Shown one piece after another: positions 25,336 through 33,210 of a stretch of 64,000 nt of DNA (position 1 is the stretch's first letter; the number at the start of each line of letters is the position of its first letter). Made by a program: the position numbers and the translations under genes. The stretch spans positions 2,294,001-2,358,000 of the forward strand of contig NZ_CP133778.1 of NCBI RefSeq assembly GCF_034347405.1, in the 5' to 3' direction. This DNA comes from Pseudomonas sp. CCC3.1 (GTDB taxonomy: Bacteria; Pseudomonadota; Gammaproteobacteria; Pseudomonadales; Pseudomonadaceae). The notes under the pieces were generated by a model that worked only from the letters and a program-made list of their open reading frames with translations, made no database searches and was not told the origin of the DNA.

Positions 25336-26724
25336 TTACCCCACGTTGATCAGGCTTTGGCGGCAGTGCAGCGTCAGTTTCGCGCCGCCGCCTTCACGGC
25401 TGCCAACTTCAAGGCCAAAGCCATGCAGGTTGACGATGGCCGCCACGATGGACAGGCCAAGGCCAAAGCCTGCGTGCTTGTCGTCGCTGCGGTAAAAGCG
25501 CTGGAACACGGCTTTGCGCTCGGCCTCGGGAATGCCGGGGCCGGTGTCGAGCACTTCAATGCGGGGGCTGCCTTCGTCATCGGTCGCCCGCAAAATCACT
25601 TCGCCGCCCGCCGGGGTGAACTTGATCGAATTGCTCAGCAGGTTGGCCAGTGCTTCAAACAACAACGCGCGGTCACCCGTAAGACTGGGAAGTGTTGGCG
25701 GGGTGTCCAAAATCAACGTGACCTGTCCCTCCTCAGCCAGTGGCAGGTAAAAATCGTACAGTTCCTGAAGCAAGGCCAATGGTTCGAGTTGCAGGAAACC
25801 CGAACGCCGCTGGTGATCTTCCAGCTCGGAAATGCGCAATAACCCGCGAAAGCGGGCCATCAGGGTATCGGTTTCGCCGATCACTTCATCCAGTTGCAGC
25901 GCTTCAGGTGAGCCTTCTACCGCTTGTTGCTGAATCCGGTACAACTGCGCTCGCAAGCGGGTGAGCGGGGTTCGCAGGTCGTGGGCGATGTTGTCACACA
26001 CGCCTTTGACCTCATGCATCAGCCGCTCAATCCGGTCGAGCATGGCGTTGACGATGGCGGCCAGCATGTCCAGTTCGTCACGCCGGTTGGACAGCGGCAA
26101 GCGGTAGGTCAGGTCGCCAGCGACAATCGCCTCGGCGCTGACCTGAATCGCCCGGATACGTTGCAGCGGTCGGCGGCGCAGCAAGTGCCAGCCAGCAATG
26201 CCTGGGATGATGGTCAGTGACAAGCCCCACACCAGCGCATGCAGGATGATCCGCGTCACGGCGAACAGCGAGCCGTTATCACGCACCAGCACCAGCCAGC
26301 GCCCATCTTGAGTCTGGGTGGCCACCGCGTCGCAGCTGTCTTGTGGCAGGTCGGGGTCGTCGGAAGCGATGCAAGTGGCCAACTCGTGAATCTGGCCATC
26401 CAGCGGCAGGTCGGAGGGGATGCTGCGAATCGGGCCGCTGATGTGCTGTTGTTGCGAATCAAACAGTCCATAGGCATCAACTGCGCGCATATCGAATGTC
26501 ATGCTGGTGGCGAGCGCATCATCCAGTTGCTCGCCATGAAAGCGCGCAAACAGATGTTGGCGCTGCATCAGCGAGTGTTTGGCCAGGTTACCCAGGTAGT
26601 CCGACACCTCGTAATACAGCACCCCCATGAGGATGCAGCTCCAGGCCACGAACAAAAAGCTGTACAGCGCCAGCAGCCGGCTGCTGGAAGAACGCCAGCC
26701 CTTAGAGGGGTTCGGCAATGACAT
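25336..26724 (-). CDS. Sensor histidine kinase of a two-component system
   Basis: 462 aa inner-membrane sensor. Membrane helices at about 17-38 and 156-180 flank a periplasmic domain of about 115 residues containing two cysteines (CIASDDPDLPQDSC). HAMP follows (about 182-235), then the H-box NIAHDLRTPLTRLRAQ with His248, N-box LSNSIKF, and G-boxes DTGPGIP and GFGLGLSI. The start overlaps the response-regulator gene by 23 bases and has GAGG upstream. The trigger is unknown; the organisation resembles metal or envelope-stress sensors such as PfeS or CopS, but that is only a family-level guess. Confidence 0.92.
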   Translation of the reverse strand: MSLPNPSKGWRSSSSRLLALYSFLFVAWSCILMGVLYYEVSDYLGNLAKHSLMQRQHLFARFHGEQLDDALATSMTFDMRAVDAYGLFDSQQQHISGPIRSIPSDLPLDGQIHELATCIASDDPDLPQDSCDAVATQTQDGRWLVLVRDNGSLFAVTRIILHALVWGLSLTIIPGIAGWHLLRRRPLQRIRAIQVSAEAIVAGDLTYRLPLSNRRDELDMLAAIVNAMLDRIERLMHEVKGVCDNIAHDLRTPLTRLRAQLYRIQQQAVEGSPEALQLDEVIGETDTLMARFRGLLRISELEDHQRRSGFLQLEPLALLQELYDFYLPLAEEGQVTLILDTPPTLPSLTGDRALLFEALANLLSNSIKFTPAGGEVILRATDDEGSPRIEVLDTGPGIPEAERKAVFQRFYRSDDKHAGFGLGLSIVAAIVNLHGFGLEVGSREGGGAKLTLHCRQSLINVG

Positions 26725-27385
26725 AACCCGAGCCTCGAACAGTGCGAATAAGCGGCACCAGGCCTTGTGGGTCGATTTTCTTGCGCAGGCGCCCGATGTG
26801 CACGTCGATCAGGTTGGTGCCCGGGTCGAAGTGATAGCCCCAGACTTCTTCGAAGATCATCATCCGCGAGAGGATTTGCCCGGTGTTGCGCATCAGGAAT
26901 TCCAGCAGCTTGTATTCGGTGGGCAGCAGGCTCAGTTGCTGCTCGGCGCGACTGGCTTCGCGGGTGATCAGATTCAGCTCAAGGTCGGCCACGCGCAACG
27001 AAGTTTCGTGCTTGTCGACCGGGCTTTTGCGCCGCAGCAAGACTTCAACCCGGGCGGCCATTTCGTCGCTGGCAAAAGGTTTGGTCAGGTAATCATCGCC
27101 ACCGGCCCGCAGGCCGCGTACGCGCTCGTCCACGTCAGACAGCGCGCTGATCATCAAAATCGGCGTGCTCACACCAATGGTGCGCAGGGTGGTTACAATG
27201 GCCAGCCCATCCAGCTCCGGAAGCATCCGGTCGAGGGTAATCAGGTCATAGTCGCCGCTCACGGCGCGCACCAGGCCTTCACGGCCATTGGCGACCCAGT
27301 CAACCTCCAACCCGTGGCTGCTCAATTCAGCCACGATCTCTTTCGCTGTTACGGCATCATCTTCGATGGTCAAAATGCGGGTCAT
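26702..27385 (-). CDS. OmpR-family response regulator
   Basis: 227 aa. The receiver domain has the acidic pair ED near 8-9, phosphorylation site Asp52 (TLDRMLPELDG) and the KPF motif near 103; the C-terminal winged-helix DNA-binding domain has EYKLLEFLMRNTGQILSR and IDVHIGRLRKKID. The start MTRILTIEDD is supported by AGGTGA; the earlier ATG at 27421 would give a 12-residue extension without a site. First gene of the pair with the kinase. Confidence 0.94.
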   Translation of the reverse strand: MTRILTIEDDAVTAKEIVAELSSHGLEVDWVANGREGLVRAVSGDYDLITLDRMLPELDGLAIVTTLRTIGVSTPILMISALSDVDERVRGLRAGGDDYLTKPFASDEMAARVEVLLRRKSPVDKHETSLRVADLELNLITREASRAEQQLSLLPTEYKLLEFLMRNTGQILSRMMIFEEVWGYHFDPGTNLIDVHIGRLRKKIDPQGLVPLIRTVRGSGYVIAEPL

Positions 27386-27574
27386 ACCGTCACCTGTGTA
27401 GGTCTCTTGAGCAGTGAGCACATTTTGCCCCTAAAAAGCTGAAACGTTTCTTAATAATGTTTCATGTTCAGCTGAGGGTCAGACTAGGGTAGTCCACACG
27501 CTGTGTTTGGTAACAAAAACTGACCGGTGTGCGGTATAACGCGTCACCGCTTTTTTAATCAGGACCCCTCCGTT

Positions 27575-28930
27575 ATGCAAACCCCCTCACAACGGCCGCT
27601 GTGGAAGATCTATCTGGTCTTTCTCGCGCCGATGGTGCTGTCCAATTTCTTGCAGAGCTTTTCCGGCACCCTTAACGGAATCTACGTCGGGCAACTGCTG
27701 GGGACTCAAGCGCTGGCAGCGGTGTCGGGGATGTTTCCGATTATTTTCTTTTTTATCGCCCTGGTCATCGGCCTTGGCGCGGGTGCTTCGGTGCTGATTG
27801 GTCAGGCATGGGGCGCGCGGGAAACGGCGATGGTCAAGCAGATCACCGGCGCCACGCTGACCTTGGGGGCCTTGATCGGGCTGGCGGCAGCGGTGCTGGG
27901 CAGCGTGTTTGCGCGTCCGGCGTTGCAGGCGCTGGGAACCCCGGTTGACGTCCTGGACGAGGCCGTGGGGTATGCTCGGATGATGATGCTGATCATGCCG
28001 TCGTTGCTGGTGTTTATCCTGTTTACCCAGTTGTTGCGGGGGGTGAGTGACACGGTGTCGCCGTTGCTGGCGCTGATGGTCTCGACCGCCGTGGGCCTGG
28101 TACTGACCCCGGCATTGATTCTCGGTTGGGCAGGACTGCCGAAAATGGGCATCCAGAGTGCCGCGCTGGCAGGTCTTGTGAGTAACGTGTTGGCCATGCT
28201 GTTTCTGGTACTGCGCCTGCGTCATAAAAAACATGTCATGGCGCCTGATCGAGCATTGTGGCGGGCGTTGCGCCTGAACCGGGAAATCCTCGGCAAGGTA
28301 TTGCGCATCGGTCTGCCGACCGGCTTGCAGATGGTGGTGTTATCGCTGTCGGAGCTGGTGATTCTGGCCCTGGTGAACAGCCATGGCTCCGAGGCCACGG
28401 CGGCCTATGGTGCGGTGACGCAAATCGTCAATTACGTGCAGTTCCCGGCGCTGTCGATTGCCATCACCGCGTCGATCCTCGGCGCCCAAGCCATTGGTGC
28501 CGGGCGTCCTGAGCGCATCGGTTCGATCTTGCGCACCGGGTTGTTGATCAACCTGTGCCTGACCGGGTTCTTGGTGGTGCTCGGCTACGTGTTGTCCGAC
28601 TGGTTACTGGGGCTGTTCATCACTGACGTACAGGCGCATGCACGGGCAGAACACCTGCTGCACATCATGCTCTGGAGTGTTCTGGTGTTTGGCTTTCAGG
28701 CTGCGATCAGCGGGGTCATGCGCGCCAGCGGCGTGGTGCTGGTGCCGATGGGCATTACGGTATTCTGCGTGCTGTGCATTGAACTGCCGGTGGCCTATGC
28801 GCTGAATGCGCACTTCGGCCTGGAAGGCGTGTGGATGGCGTTCCCGGTGACCTATATCGCGATGCTGCTGATGCAGACTGCGTATTACCGGCTGGTCTGG
28901 CGGCACAAACCGATTCAACGATTGGTGTAG
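27575..28930 (+). CDS. MATE-family multidrug/organic-cation efflux pump
   Basis: 451 aa with twelve predicted membrane segments. The start MQTPSQRPLWKIYLVFLAPMVLSNFL has AGGA upstream. Motifs such as GTLNGIYVGQLLGTQALAAVSG and GAGASVLIGQAWGARE in the first half, and their echo QIVNYVQFPALSIAITASILGAQAIGAGR in the second half, fit the two-bundle MATE fold driven by Na+ or H+. Divergent from the two-component pair, so it may be a target of it, but no direct evidence is seen. Confidence 0.93.
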   Translation: MQTPSQRPLWKIYLVFLAPMVLSNFLQSFSGTLNGIYVGQLLGTQALAAVSGMFPIIFFFIALVIGLGAGASVLIGQAWGARETAMVKQITGATLTLGALIGLAAAVLGSVFARPALQALGTPVDVLDEAVGYARMMMLIMPSLLVFILFTQLLRGVSDTVSPLLALMVSTAVGLVLTPALILGWAGLPKMGIQSAALAGLVSNVLAMLFLVLRLRHKKHVMAPDRALWRALRLNREILGKVLRIGLPTGLQMVVLSLSELVILALVNSHGSEATAAYGAVTQIVNYVQFPALSIAITASILGAQAIGAGRPERIGSILRTGLLINLCLTGFLVVLGYVLSDWLLGLFITDVQAHARAEHLLHIMLWSVLVFGFQAAISGVMRASGVVLVPMGITVFCVLCIELPVAYALNAHFGLEGVWMAFPVTYIAMLLMQTAYYRLVWRHKPIQRLV

Positions 28931-28975
28931 GTCTCGACACCGCCCAACCCGAGCGGGCGGTTCTTGACCCAGACA

Positions 28976-29096
28976 ATGTCGACACCGCCATGCTCACCGC
29001 CGAAGGCACGCGCCCTAGCTTGCGGGCTGCCGCAGAGAACGAGCCGCTGTCGACGACTGCGAGAAACACGTTGAGTGATTCACTGGTAAAGGCCAT
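28976..29096 (-). pseudogene. LysR-type regulator, N-terminal remnant
   Basis: Reads MAFTSESLNVFLAVVDSGSF, then SAAARKLGRVPSAVSMA, a classical LysR helix-turn-helix, and then loses homology after about 37-40 codons as it runs into the 3' end of the MATE gene. The rest of the regulator is gone. The break coincides with the second copy of an 11-base direct repeat tcgacaccgcc (28934-28944 and 28979-28989). It is divergent to the SDR gene, the usual layout for a LysR regulator and its target. Confidence 0.75.
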
Positions 29097-29192
29097 GTGG
29101 TTGTCAGTTTTGTTGATGATAATCGTCTTTAATTATCAGATTTATGAACCTAAATTTCAGTCCCACACCTACAGCATTTTGGGGGAGGCGCC

Positions 29193-29972
29193 ATGTTCAA
29201 CGCGATAGACCGAGGCCGCGTGGCACTCGTCAGTGGAGTCGGCAGCGAGCACGGCATCGGTATGGCCATTGCCCGCAGGCTGGGTGAGGCGGGTGTCAAG
29301 TTGATCATCACCGCGAGCAGTGCGCGCATCGCTGCACGGGTCGCTGAACTGCGTGCTGAAGGGGTTGAGGTCGAGGGCCGTGTGGCGGACCTGACCGATG
29401 AACAGCAGGTTCGCGAGTTGGGTCAGTGGGCCGAAGCCGTGTGGGGGCGAATCGACATTCTGGTGAACAACGCTGGCATGGCCATGCAAGGCAGTCCGGA
29501 GCCCTTTGCGGCATTGGCAAACATGGATCTGCACACCTGGAACCTGTCACTGGCGCGCAACCTGACCACCGCCTTTTTGCTCACGCGAGCAGTGCTGCCC
29601 GGCATGCAGGCGCGTGGCTACGGGCGCATCGTCAATATCAGTTCGACCACCGGTACGCGTGGCAGCAACCCCGGGGAAGCGGCTTATAGCGCGGCCAAGG
29701 CCGGCATGCTGGGTATGAACATGGGGCTGGCGCTCGAAGTGGCGAAACACGGGATCACTGTCAACAGCGTTGCTCCCGGCTGGGTTGCGACGGGTTCCAG
29801 CACGCCCGAAGAGGCCGTAGCCGCCCGTTATGTGCCAATAGGCCGAGCAGGCGACCCGCGTGAAGTCGCCAGCGCGGTGGCCTTTTTGGCGTCATCCGAG
29901 GCCAGTTACATCACCGGCGAAGTGTTGGTGGTGGACGGCGGCAATTGTCTGGTCGAGAACAAGGCACCTTAG
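29193..29972 (+). CDS. Short-chain dehydrogenase/reductase (SDR)
   Basis: 259 aa NAD(P)-dependent oxidoreductase. The nucleotide-binding motif appears as SGVGSEHGIGMAIA near 13-26, NNAGMA near 93, the catalytic Ser in NISSTTG, and YSAAK as the active-site Tyr-Lys (about 163-167). The C terminus YITGEVLVVDGG is typical. A strong GGGGGAGG site precedes the ATG. FabG-like in overall form; substrate unknown. Its likely LysR regulator is reduced to a remnant. Confidence 0.92.
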   Translation: MFNAIDRGRVALVSGVGSEHGIGMAIARRLGEAGVKLIITASSARIAARVAELRAEGVEVEGRVADLTDEQQVRELGQWAEAVWGRIDILVNNAGMAMQGSPEPFAALANMDLHTWNLSLARNLTTAFLLTRAVLPGMQARGYGRIVNISSTTGTRGSNPGEAAYSAAKAGMLGMNMGLALEVAKHGITVNSVAPGWVATGSSTPEEAVAARYVPIGRAGDPREVASAVAFLASSEASYITGEVLVVDGGNCLVENKAP

Positions 29973-30014
29973 CTGTCTGAATTGGCGCTTTTCTTGTGTC
30001 AGCCCGCAGCCCGG

Positions 30015-30068
30015 TCGATTACCGGAGCAGACATGGCGATTGATTGCGGCTTATCGGCTGGCAATTAA
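30015..30068 (+). pseudogene. C-terminal remnant of a second SDR gene
   Basis: The frame S-ITGADMAIDCGLSAGN-stop is the characteristic last 17 residues of an SDR (compare YITGADMAIDGGLS in many members) with no upstream body. A decayed neighbour of the intact SDR. Confidence 0.6.
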
Positions 30069-30108
30069 CGACCGCCCAAACCAGCGTGATTAATAAAAGG
30101 GTTTATGT

Positions 30109-31527
30109 ATGTCGAGCAGTGGAATCAGCGAGTCAGCGGTGGCGTCATTCGCAGCCAATGAGCGTGAGCGCTTTATCCAGAGCAATCCCAAGTCGATTGC
30201 GCTGGCGGAGCGTGCCCAGGCCAATCTGTACAACGGCGTGCCCATGCACTGGATGAGCGACTGGTCCATGCCCACGCCGCTCTTTGTGCAACACGCTCAG
30301 GGCGCGCGCTTTACCGACGTCGATGGTCATGAGTACACCGACTTTTGCCTGGGCGACACCGGCAGCATGTTCGGCCATTCACCCGCCCCCATCGCCCGTG
30401 CCATCAGCGAACAGGCGAGCAAAGGCCTGACCACCATGTTGCCGGGGGAAGATGCTGTGGTCTGCGGCGAGCTGCTGGCCGAGCGCTTCGGCTTGCCGTT
30501 TTGGCAAGTCACCGCCACCGCCACTGACGCCAATCGTTACGTTGTGCGCTGGGCGCGGGCGATCACCCAGCGCAACACCTTGTTGGTGTTTGATGGCTGC
30601 TACCACGGCACGGTCGATGACGTGATGGTGCGCAATCGCGAGGGCGCCACCGTGCATCGCTCAGGCTTGGTTGGCCAGGCCTATGACTTGACGCAGTACA
30701 GCCGCTCCATCCCGTTCAACGACATTGAAGCGCTCAAGGCCGCTCTGGCTCAGGGTGATGTGTGTGCACTGCTGTGCGAGCCCGCCATGACCAATATCGG
30801 CATGGTCTTGCCCGAGCCAGGCTTTATGCAAAAATGCCGCGAACTGACGCGCCAATACGCCAGCCTGCTGATCATCGACGAAACCCACACCATCTCCACC
30901 GGCATCGGCGGTTGCACCCGCCTGTGGGACTTGCAGCCGGATTTCTTTGTGGTCGGCAAACCCATCGCAGGCGGTGTTCCGTGTGCGGTGTTCGGCTTTA
31001 CCGAGCACGTGGCCACAGGCATGCGAGCTGTGCAGCAAAAAAACAGCGAGCAGAGCACTGGCCATGGCCACAGCGGCATGGGCACGACCTTGTCGGCCAA
31101 CGCACTGGCGATGCATTGCATGCGCGCCAACCTGCAAGAAGTCATGACTGAACAGGCTTACCAGCACATCTTGCCGCTGGCGGCTCAATTGGCCGAAGGG
31201 CTGCGACAGGTGTTCAAGCGGCACGGGTTGCACTGGTCGGTGACTGAGCTGGGGGCACGCTGCGAGTTTCAATTCTGCGCCACGCCGCCCAAGACCGGCG
31301 CACAAGCCGAGGCCGCTTTCCATGACAGCCTGCAAATGGCCTTGCACCTGTATCTGATCAACCGCGGGATCCTGATCACGCCGTTCCACAACATGACCCT
31401 GTGCTGCCCACAGACCAGCACCGCCGATGTCGAGCGGCTGATCAGCGAACTGGATCAGGCACTCAGCGTCTTGCTCGCACTACCTGGCGCGCGCGTCGAA
31501 TTCCCAGAGCACTCCCAAGGCGCTTGA
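30109..31527 (+). CDS. Class III (aspartate/GSA-type) aminotransferase
   Basis: 472 aa pyridoxal-phosphate enzyme. DGCYHGTVDDVMV near 162, LLIIDETHTISTG near 253 (the Asp that contacts the cofactor) and FFVVGKPIAGG near 283 (the Schiff-base lysine) identify the family that includes glutamate-1-semialdehyde aminomutase. AAGG lies eight bases before the ATG. It follows the SDR and may act with it on an amino alcohol or amino aldehyde; the substrate is not evident. It ends 40 bases from the convergent SfnB-type gene. Confidence 0.9.
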   Translation: MSSSGISESAVASFAANERERFIQSNPKSIALAERAQANLYNGVPMHWMSDWSMPTPLFVQHAQGARFTDVDGHEYTDFCLGDTGSMFGHSPAPIARAISEQASKGLTTMLPGEDAVVCGELLAERFGLPFWQVTATATDANRYVVRWARAITQRNTLLVFDGCYHGTVDDVMVRNREGATVHRSGLVGQAYDLTQYSRSIPFNDIEALKAALAQGDVCALLCEPAMTNIGMVLPEPGFMQKCRELTRQYASLLIIDETHTISTGIGGCTRLWDLQPDFFVVGKPIAGGVPCAVFGFTEHVATGMRAVQQKNSEQSTGHGHSGMGTTLSANALAMHCMRANLQEVMTEQAYQHILPLAAQLAEGLRQVFKRHGLHWSVTELGARCEFQFCATPPKTGAQAEAAFHDSLQMALHLYLINRGILITPFHNMTLCCPQTSTADVERLISELDQALSVLLALPGARVEFPEHSQGA

Positions 31528-31567
31528 GTCACTATCCAGCGCCCACACATCAGCGACTACAACAGCC

Positions 31568-32794
31568 TTAACCCGTTTTGACGCTATTACCGATTTGCCA
31601 CACGTACAGGGGTTCGGTGCCGTTGAGGGTCCAGTCCCCGACAATCCGGGCTTTGTAGATCCATGGGTTATGCGACGCAGCTGTGCGGGCGTTGCGCCAG
31701 TGGCGGTCGAGGGACTTGTTGACGCTCACGCCCGAAGCGCCGAGCGCGTTGAACAGGTCGCTGGTGGCACGCAGGATCAACTCCGAGACCACGATCTGAG
31801 CCTTTGATGTCTCGATTTCGGCATCGATATTGGCGTGGCGTTCGGCTTCGGCATCGTCACTGAAACGCGCGACATACGCGCGCTGCAGGGGCTCGGCCGA
31901 ACGCAAGGTCGCGGCCTCGGCGGCATATACCTGTGCCGATATTTGCCCGACCACTTGTTGTATTTGCGCATCACCGCGCGTGGTGTCGGCCGTGCCATGG
32001 CTAAACACGCGCTTGCGATCACGGACTTCCTGCGCCACATCACGCTCCACCGCACGGCCAATCCCGGCCAGAACGGCCAGCAACACCAACTGGTAAAAGG
32101 CGGTCTGGTATTTGAAGCGGGTTTCGAACGGGATGACCTGTTCGGCACTCAGCGGTACATCGATATACACCGAAGTGCCGCTGCCGGTGGTGCGCTGGCC
32201 AAAGCCGTCCCAGTCATCGCTGTGGGTGACGCCAGCGTGGCGAGCGTCGACGATGGCGATCACATCGGCGCCGTTGTCCGAGCGCTGGGCGTAGACATCG
32301 ACCCAGTCGGCAAAAATGCTGCCGGTGCTGTAGTACTTGGCGCCGTTGAGCACAAAGTCCGCGCCTTGCGGCCGTACTTTAGTGATGACTTCTCCGAGTT
32401 TGACTGCGCCGACTTCGGTCCAGCCGTTACCCACCAGGTCTCCGGCCACGAAGCGTGCGAACCAGGCATCCCGCGTCGGACTGGAAGGGGCGTTGAGGCG
32501 GTCTTCGACAAAAGCAAAATGGCCGCGCAGCGATTGCACGATATTGGAGTCGGCCTCGGCCAGTTCGATCAGCAATTGAAACAGCTGGCTGATCGAAGCA
32601 CCTGCGCCGCCGAATGCCACCGGTACCCGGACGGCGCCCAAACCTGCTTCTTTCAGCCAGCGGATTGGCTCGAAGGGCAGTTCGCGGGCCTGTTCGCGCT
32701 CAACCGTACCGGCGGCGATTTGCCGGAACAGCGGGCGGAATCGATTGGCCAGCGTTTCATAGTCGGTGCCGACGGACAGAGGGTTTTGGCTCAT
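31568..32794 (-). CDS. SfnB/DszC-type flavin-dependent oxidoreductase (acyl-CoA dehydrogenase fold), copy 1
   Basis: 408 aa member of the sulfur-acquisition branch of the acyl-CoA dehydrogenase fold (SfnB, MsuC, DszC), probably an FMNH2-dependent monooxygenase of organosulfur compounds. The start MSQNPLSVGTDYETL has AGGAG seven bases upstream; a 98-residue in-frame extension reads through a REP element and is rejected. The motifs LKEAGLGAVRVPVAFGGAG and DDWDGFGQRTTGSG fit the family, and the C terminus has LDRHWRNARTAASHNPWIYKARIVG. Divergent from copy 2; both have sigma-54-like promoters and CTGTTG-N6-CAACAG sites between them. Confidence 0.9.
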   Translation of the reverse strand: MSQNPLSVGTDYETLANRFRPLFRQIAAGTVEREQARELPFEPIRWLKEAGLGAVRVPVAFGGAGASISQLFQLLIELAEADSNIVQSLRGHFAFVEDRLNAPSSPTRDAWFARFVAGDLVGNGWTEVGAVKLGEVITKVRPQGADFVLNGAKYYSTGSIFADWVDVYAQRSDNGADVIAIVDARHAGVTHSDDWDGFGQRTTGSGTSVYIDVPLSAEQVIPFETRFKYQTAFYQLVLLAVLAGIGRAVERDVAQEVRDRKRVFSHGTADTTRGDAQIQQVVGQISAQVYAAEAATLRSAEPLQRAYVARFSDDAEAERHANIDAEIETSKAQIVVSELILRATSDLFNALGASGVSVNKSLDRHWRNARTAASHNPWIYKARIVGDWTLNGTEPLYVWQIGNSVKTG

Positions 32795-32835
32795 GACAAT
32801 GCTCCTGCATAAATGAAAGGTCACTGGCATGTCGG

Positions 32836-32852
32836 TTGCACAGTCTGTGCCG
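32836..32852 (-). promoter_or_regulatory. Sigma-54-like promoter of sfnB copy 1
   Basis: Minus-strand CGGCACAGACTGTGCAA, with GG and GC ten bases apart. Nearly identical to the plus-strand element of copy 2 (CGGCACGACCTGTGCAA), and it gives a similar leader of about 30 bases. Confidence 0.65.
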
Positions 32853-32903
32853 TTCCCCCACAGCTCGAGAATCCGGGGGATTGGCGTTTTTATGCGGGCC
32901 ATA

Positions 32904-32921
32904 CTGTTGGTTTTGCAACAG
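32904..32921. promoter_or_regulatory. Inverted-repeat activator site CTGTTG-N6-CAACAG (sfnB copy 1 side)
   Basis: CTGTTGGTTTTGCAACAG: perfect six-base arms with a six-base spacer, about 55-70 bases upstream of the -24 element of sfnB copy 1. The same pattern lies upstream of sfnB copy 2 and msuE. A likely binding site for an SfnR-type sigma-54 activator. Confidence 0.7.
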
Positions 32922-32963
32922 CTGATTAACAACCTGTACGCCACCCCAACAGCGATTGAAGTC

Positions 32964-33032
32964 CTGTAGGAGCGAGCTTGCCTCGCGATCTTTTTAAAGG
33001 TCAAAAGATCGCGAGCAAGCTCGCTCCTACAG
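32964..33032. repeat. REP-type inverted repeat between the divergent sfnB genes
   Basis: taggagcgagcttgcctcgcgatc element with one missing base in the right arm. It separates the two activator sites. Confidence 0.9.
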
Positions 33033-33052
33033 GTCATGTGTTGCTTGGCCAA

Positions 33053-33070
33053 CTGTTGCATAGCCAACAG
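33053..33070. promoter_or_regulatory. Inverted-repeat activator site CTGTTG-N6-CAACAG (sfnB copy 2 side)
   Basis: CTGTTGCATAGCCAACAG, perfect arms, about 86-103 bases upstream of the -24 element of sfnB copy 2, the same spacing as the msuE site. Confidence 0.7.
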
Positions 33071-33154
33071 CAAGTGGACAGATTGCACGGTAGCTGCTGC
33101 GATTTGCTCGCTGTAAAATTTATTAAATTACTGATTTATATAGATATTTAAAAG

Positions 33155-33171
33155 CGGCACGACCTGTGCAA
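33155..33171 (+). promoter_or_regulatory. Sigma-54-like promoter of sfnB copy 2 operon
   Basis: CGGCACGACCTGTGCAA with GG and GC ten bases apart; the predicted transcript starts about 30 bases before the ATG at 33211. Confidence 0.65.
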
Positions 33172-33210
33172 TAGCGCCTTCAGTGTTTTCCATTGCATTG
33201 GAGTCTGCCC

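Noticed and set aside
32824..32840. Plus-strand TGGCATGTCGGTTGCA, a very good sigma-54 match
   Set aside because: It overlaps the better-placed minus-strand promoter of sfnB copy 1 and would need a 370-base leader through a REP element to reach a plus-strand gene.
31568..33088. Long form of the first sfnB gene starting at 33088
   Set aside because: The extra 98 codons translate a REP element and the promoter region; AGGAG before the ATG at 32794 fixes the start.
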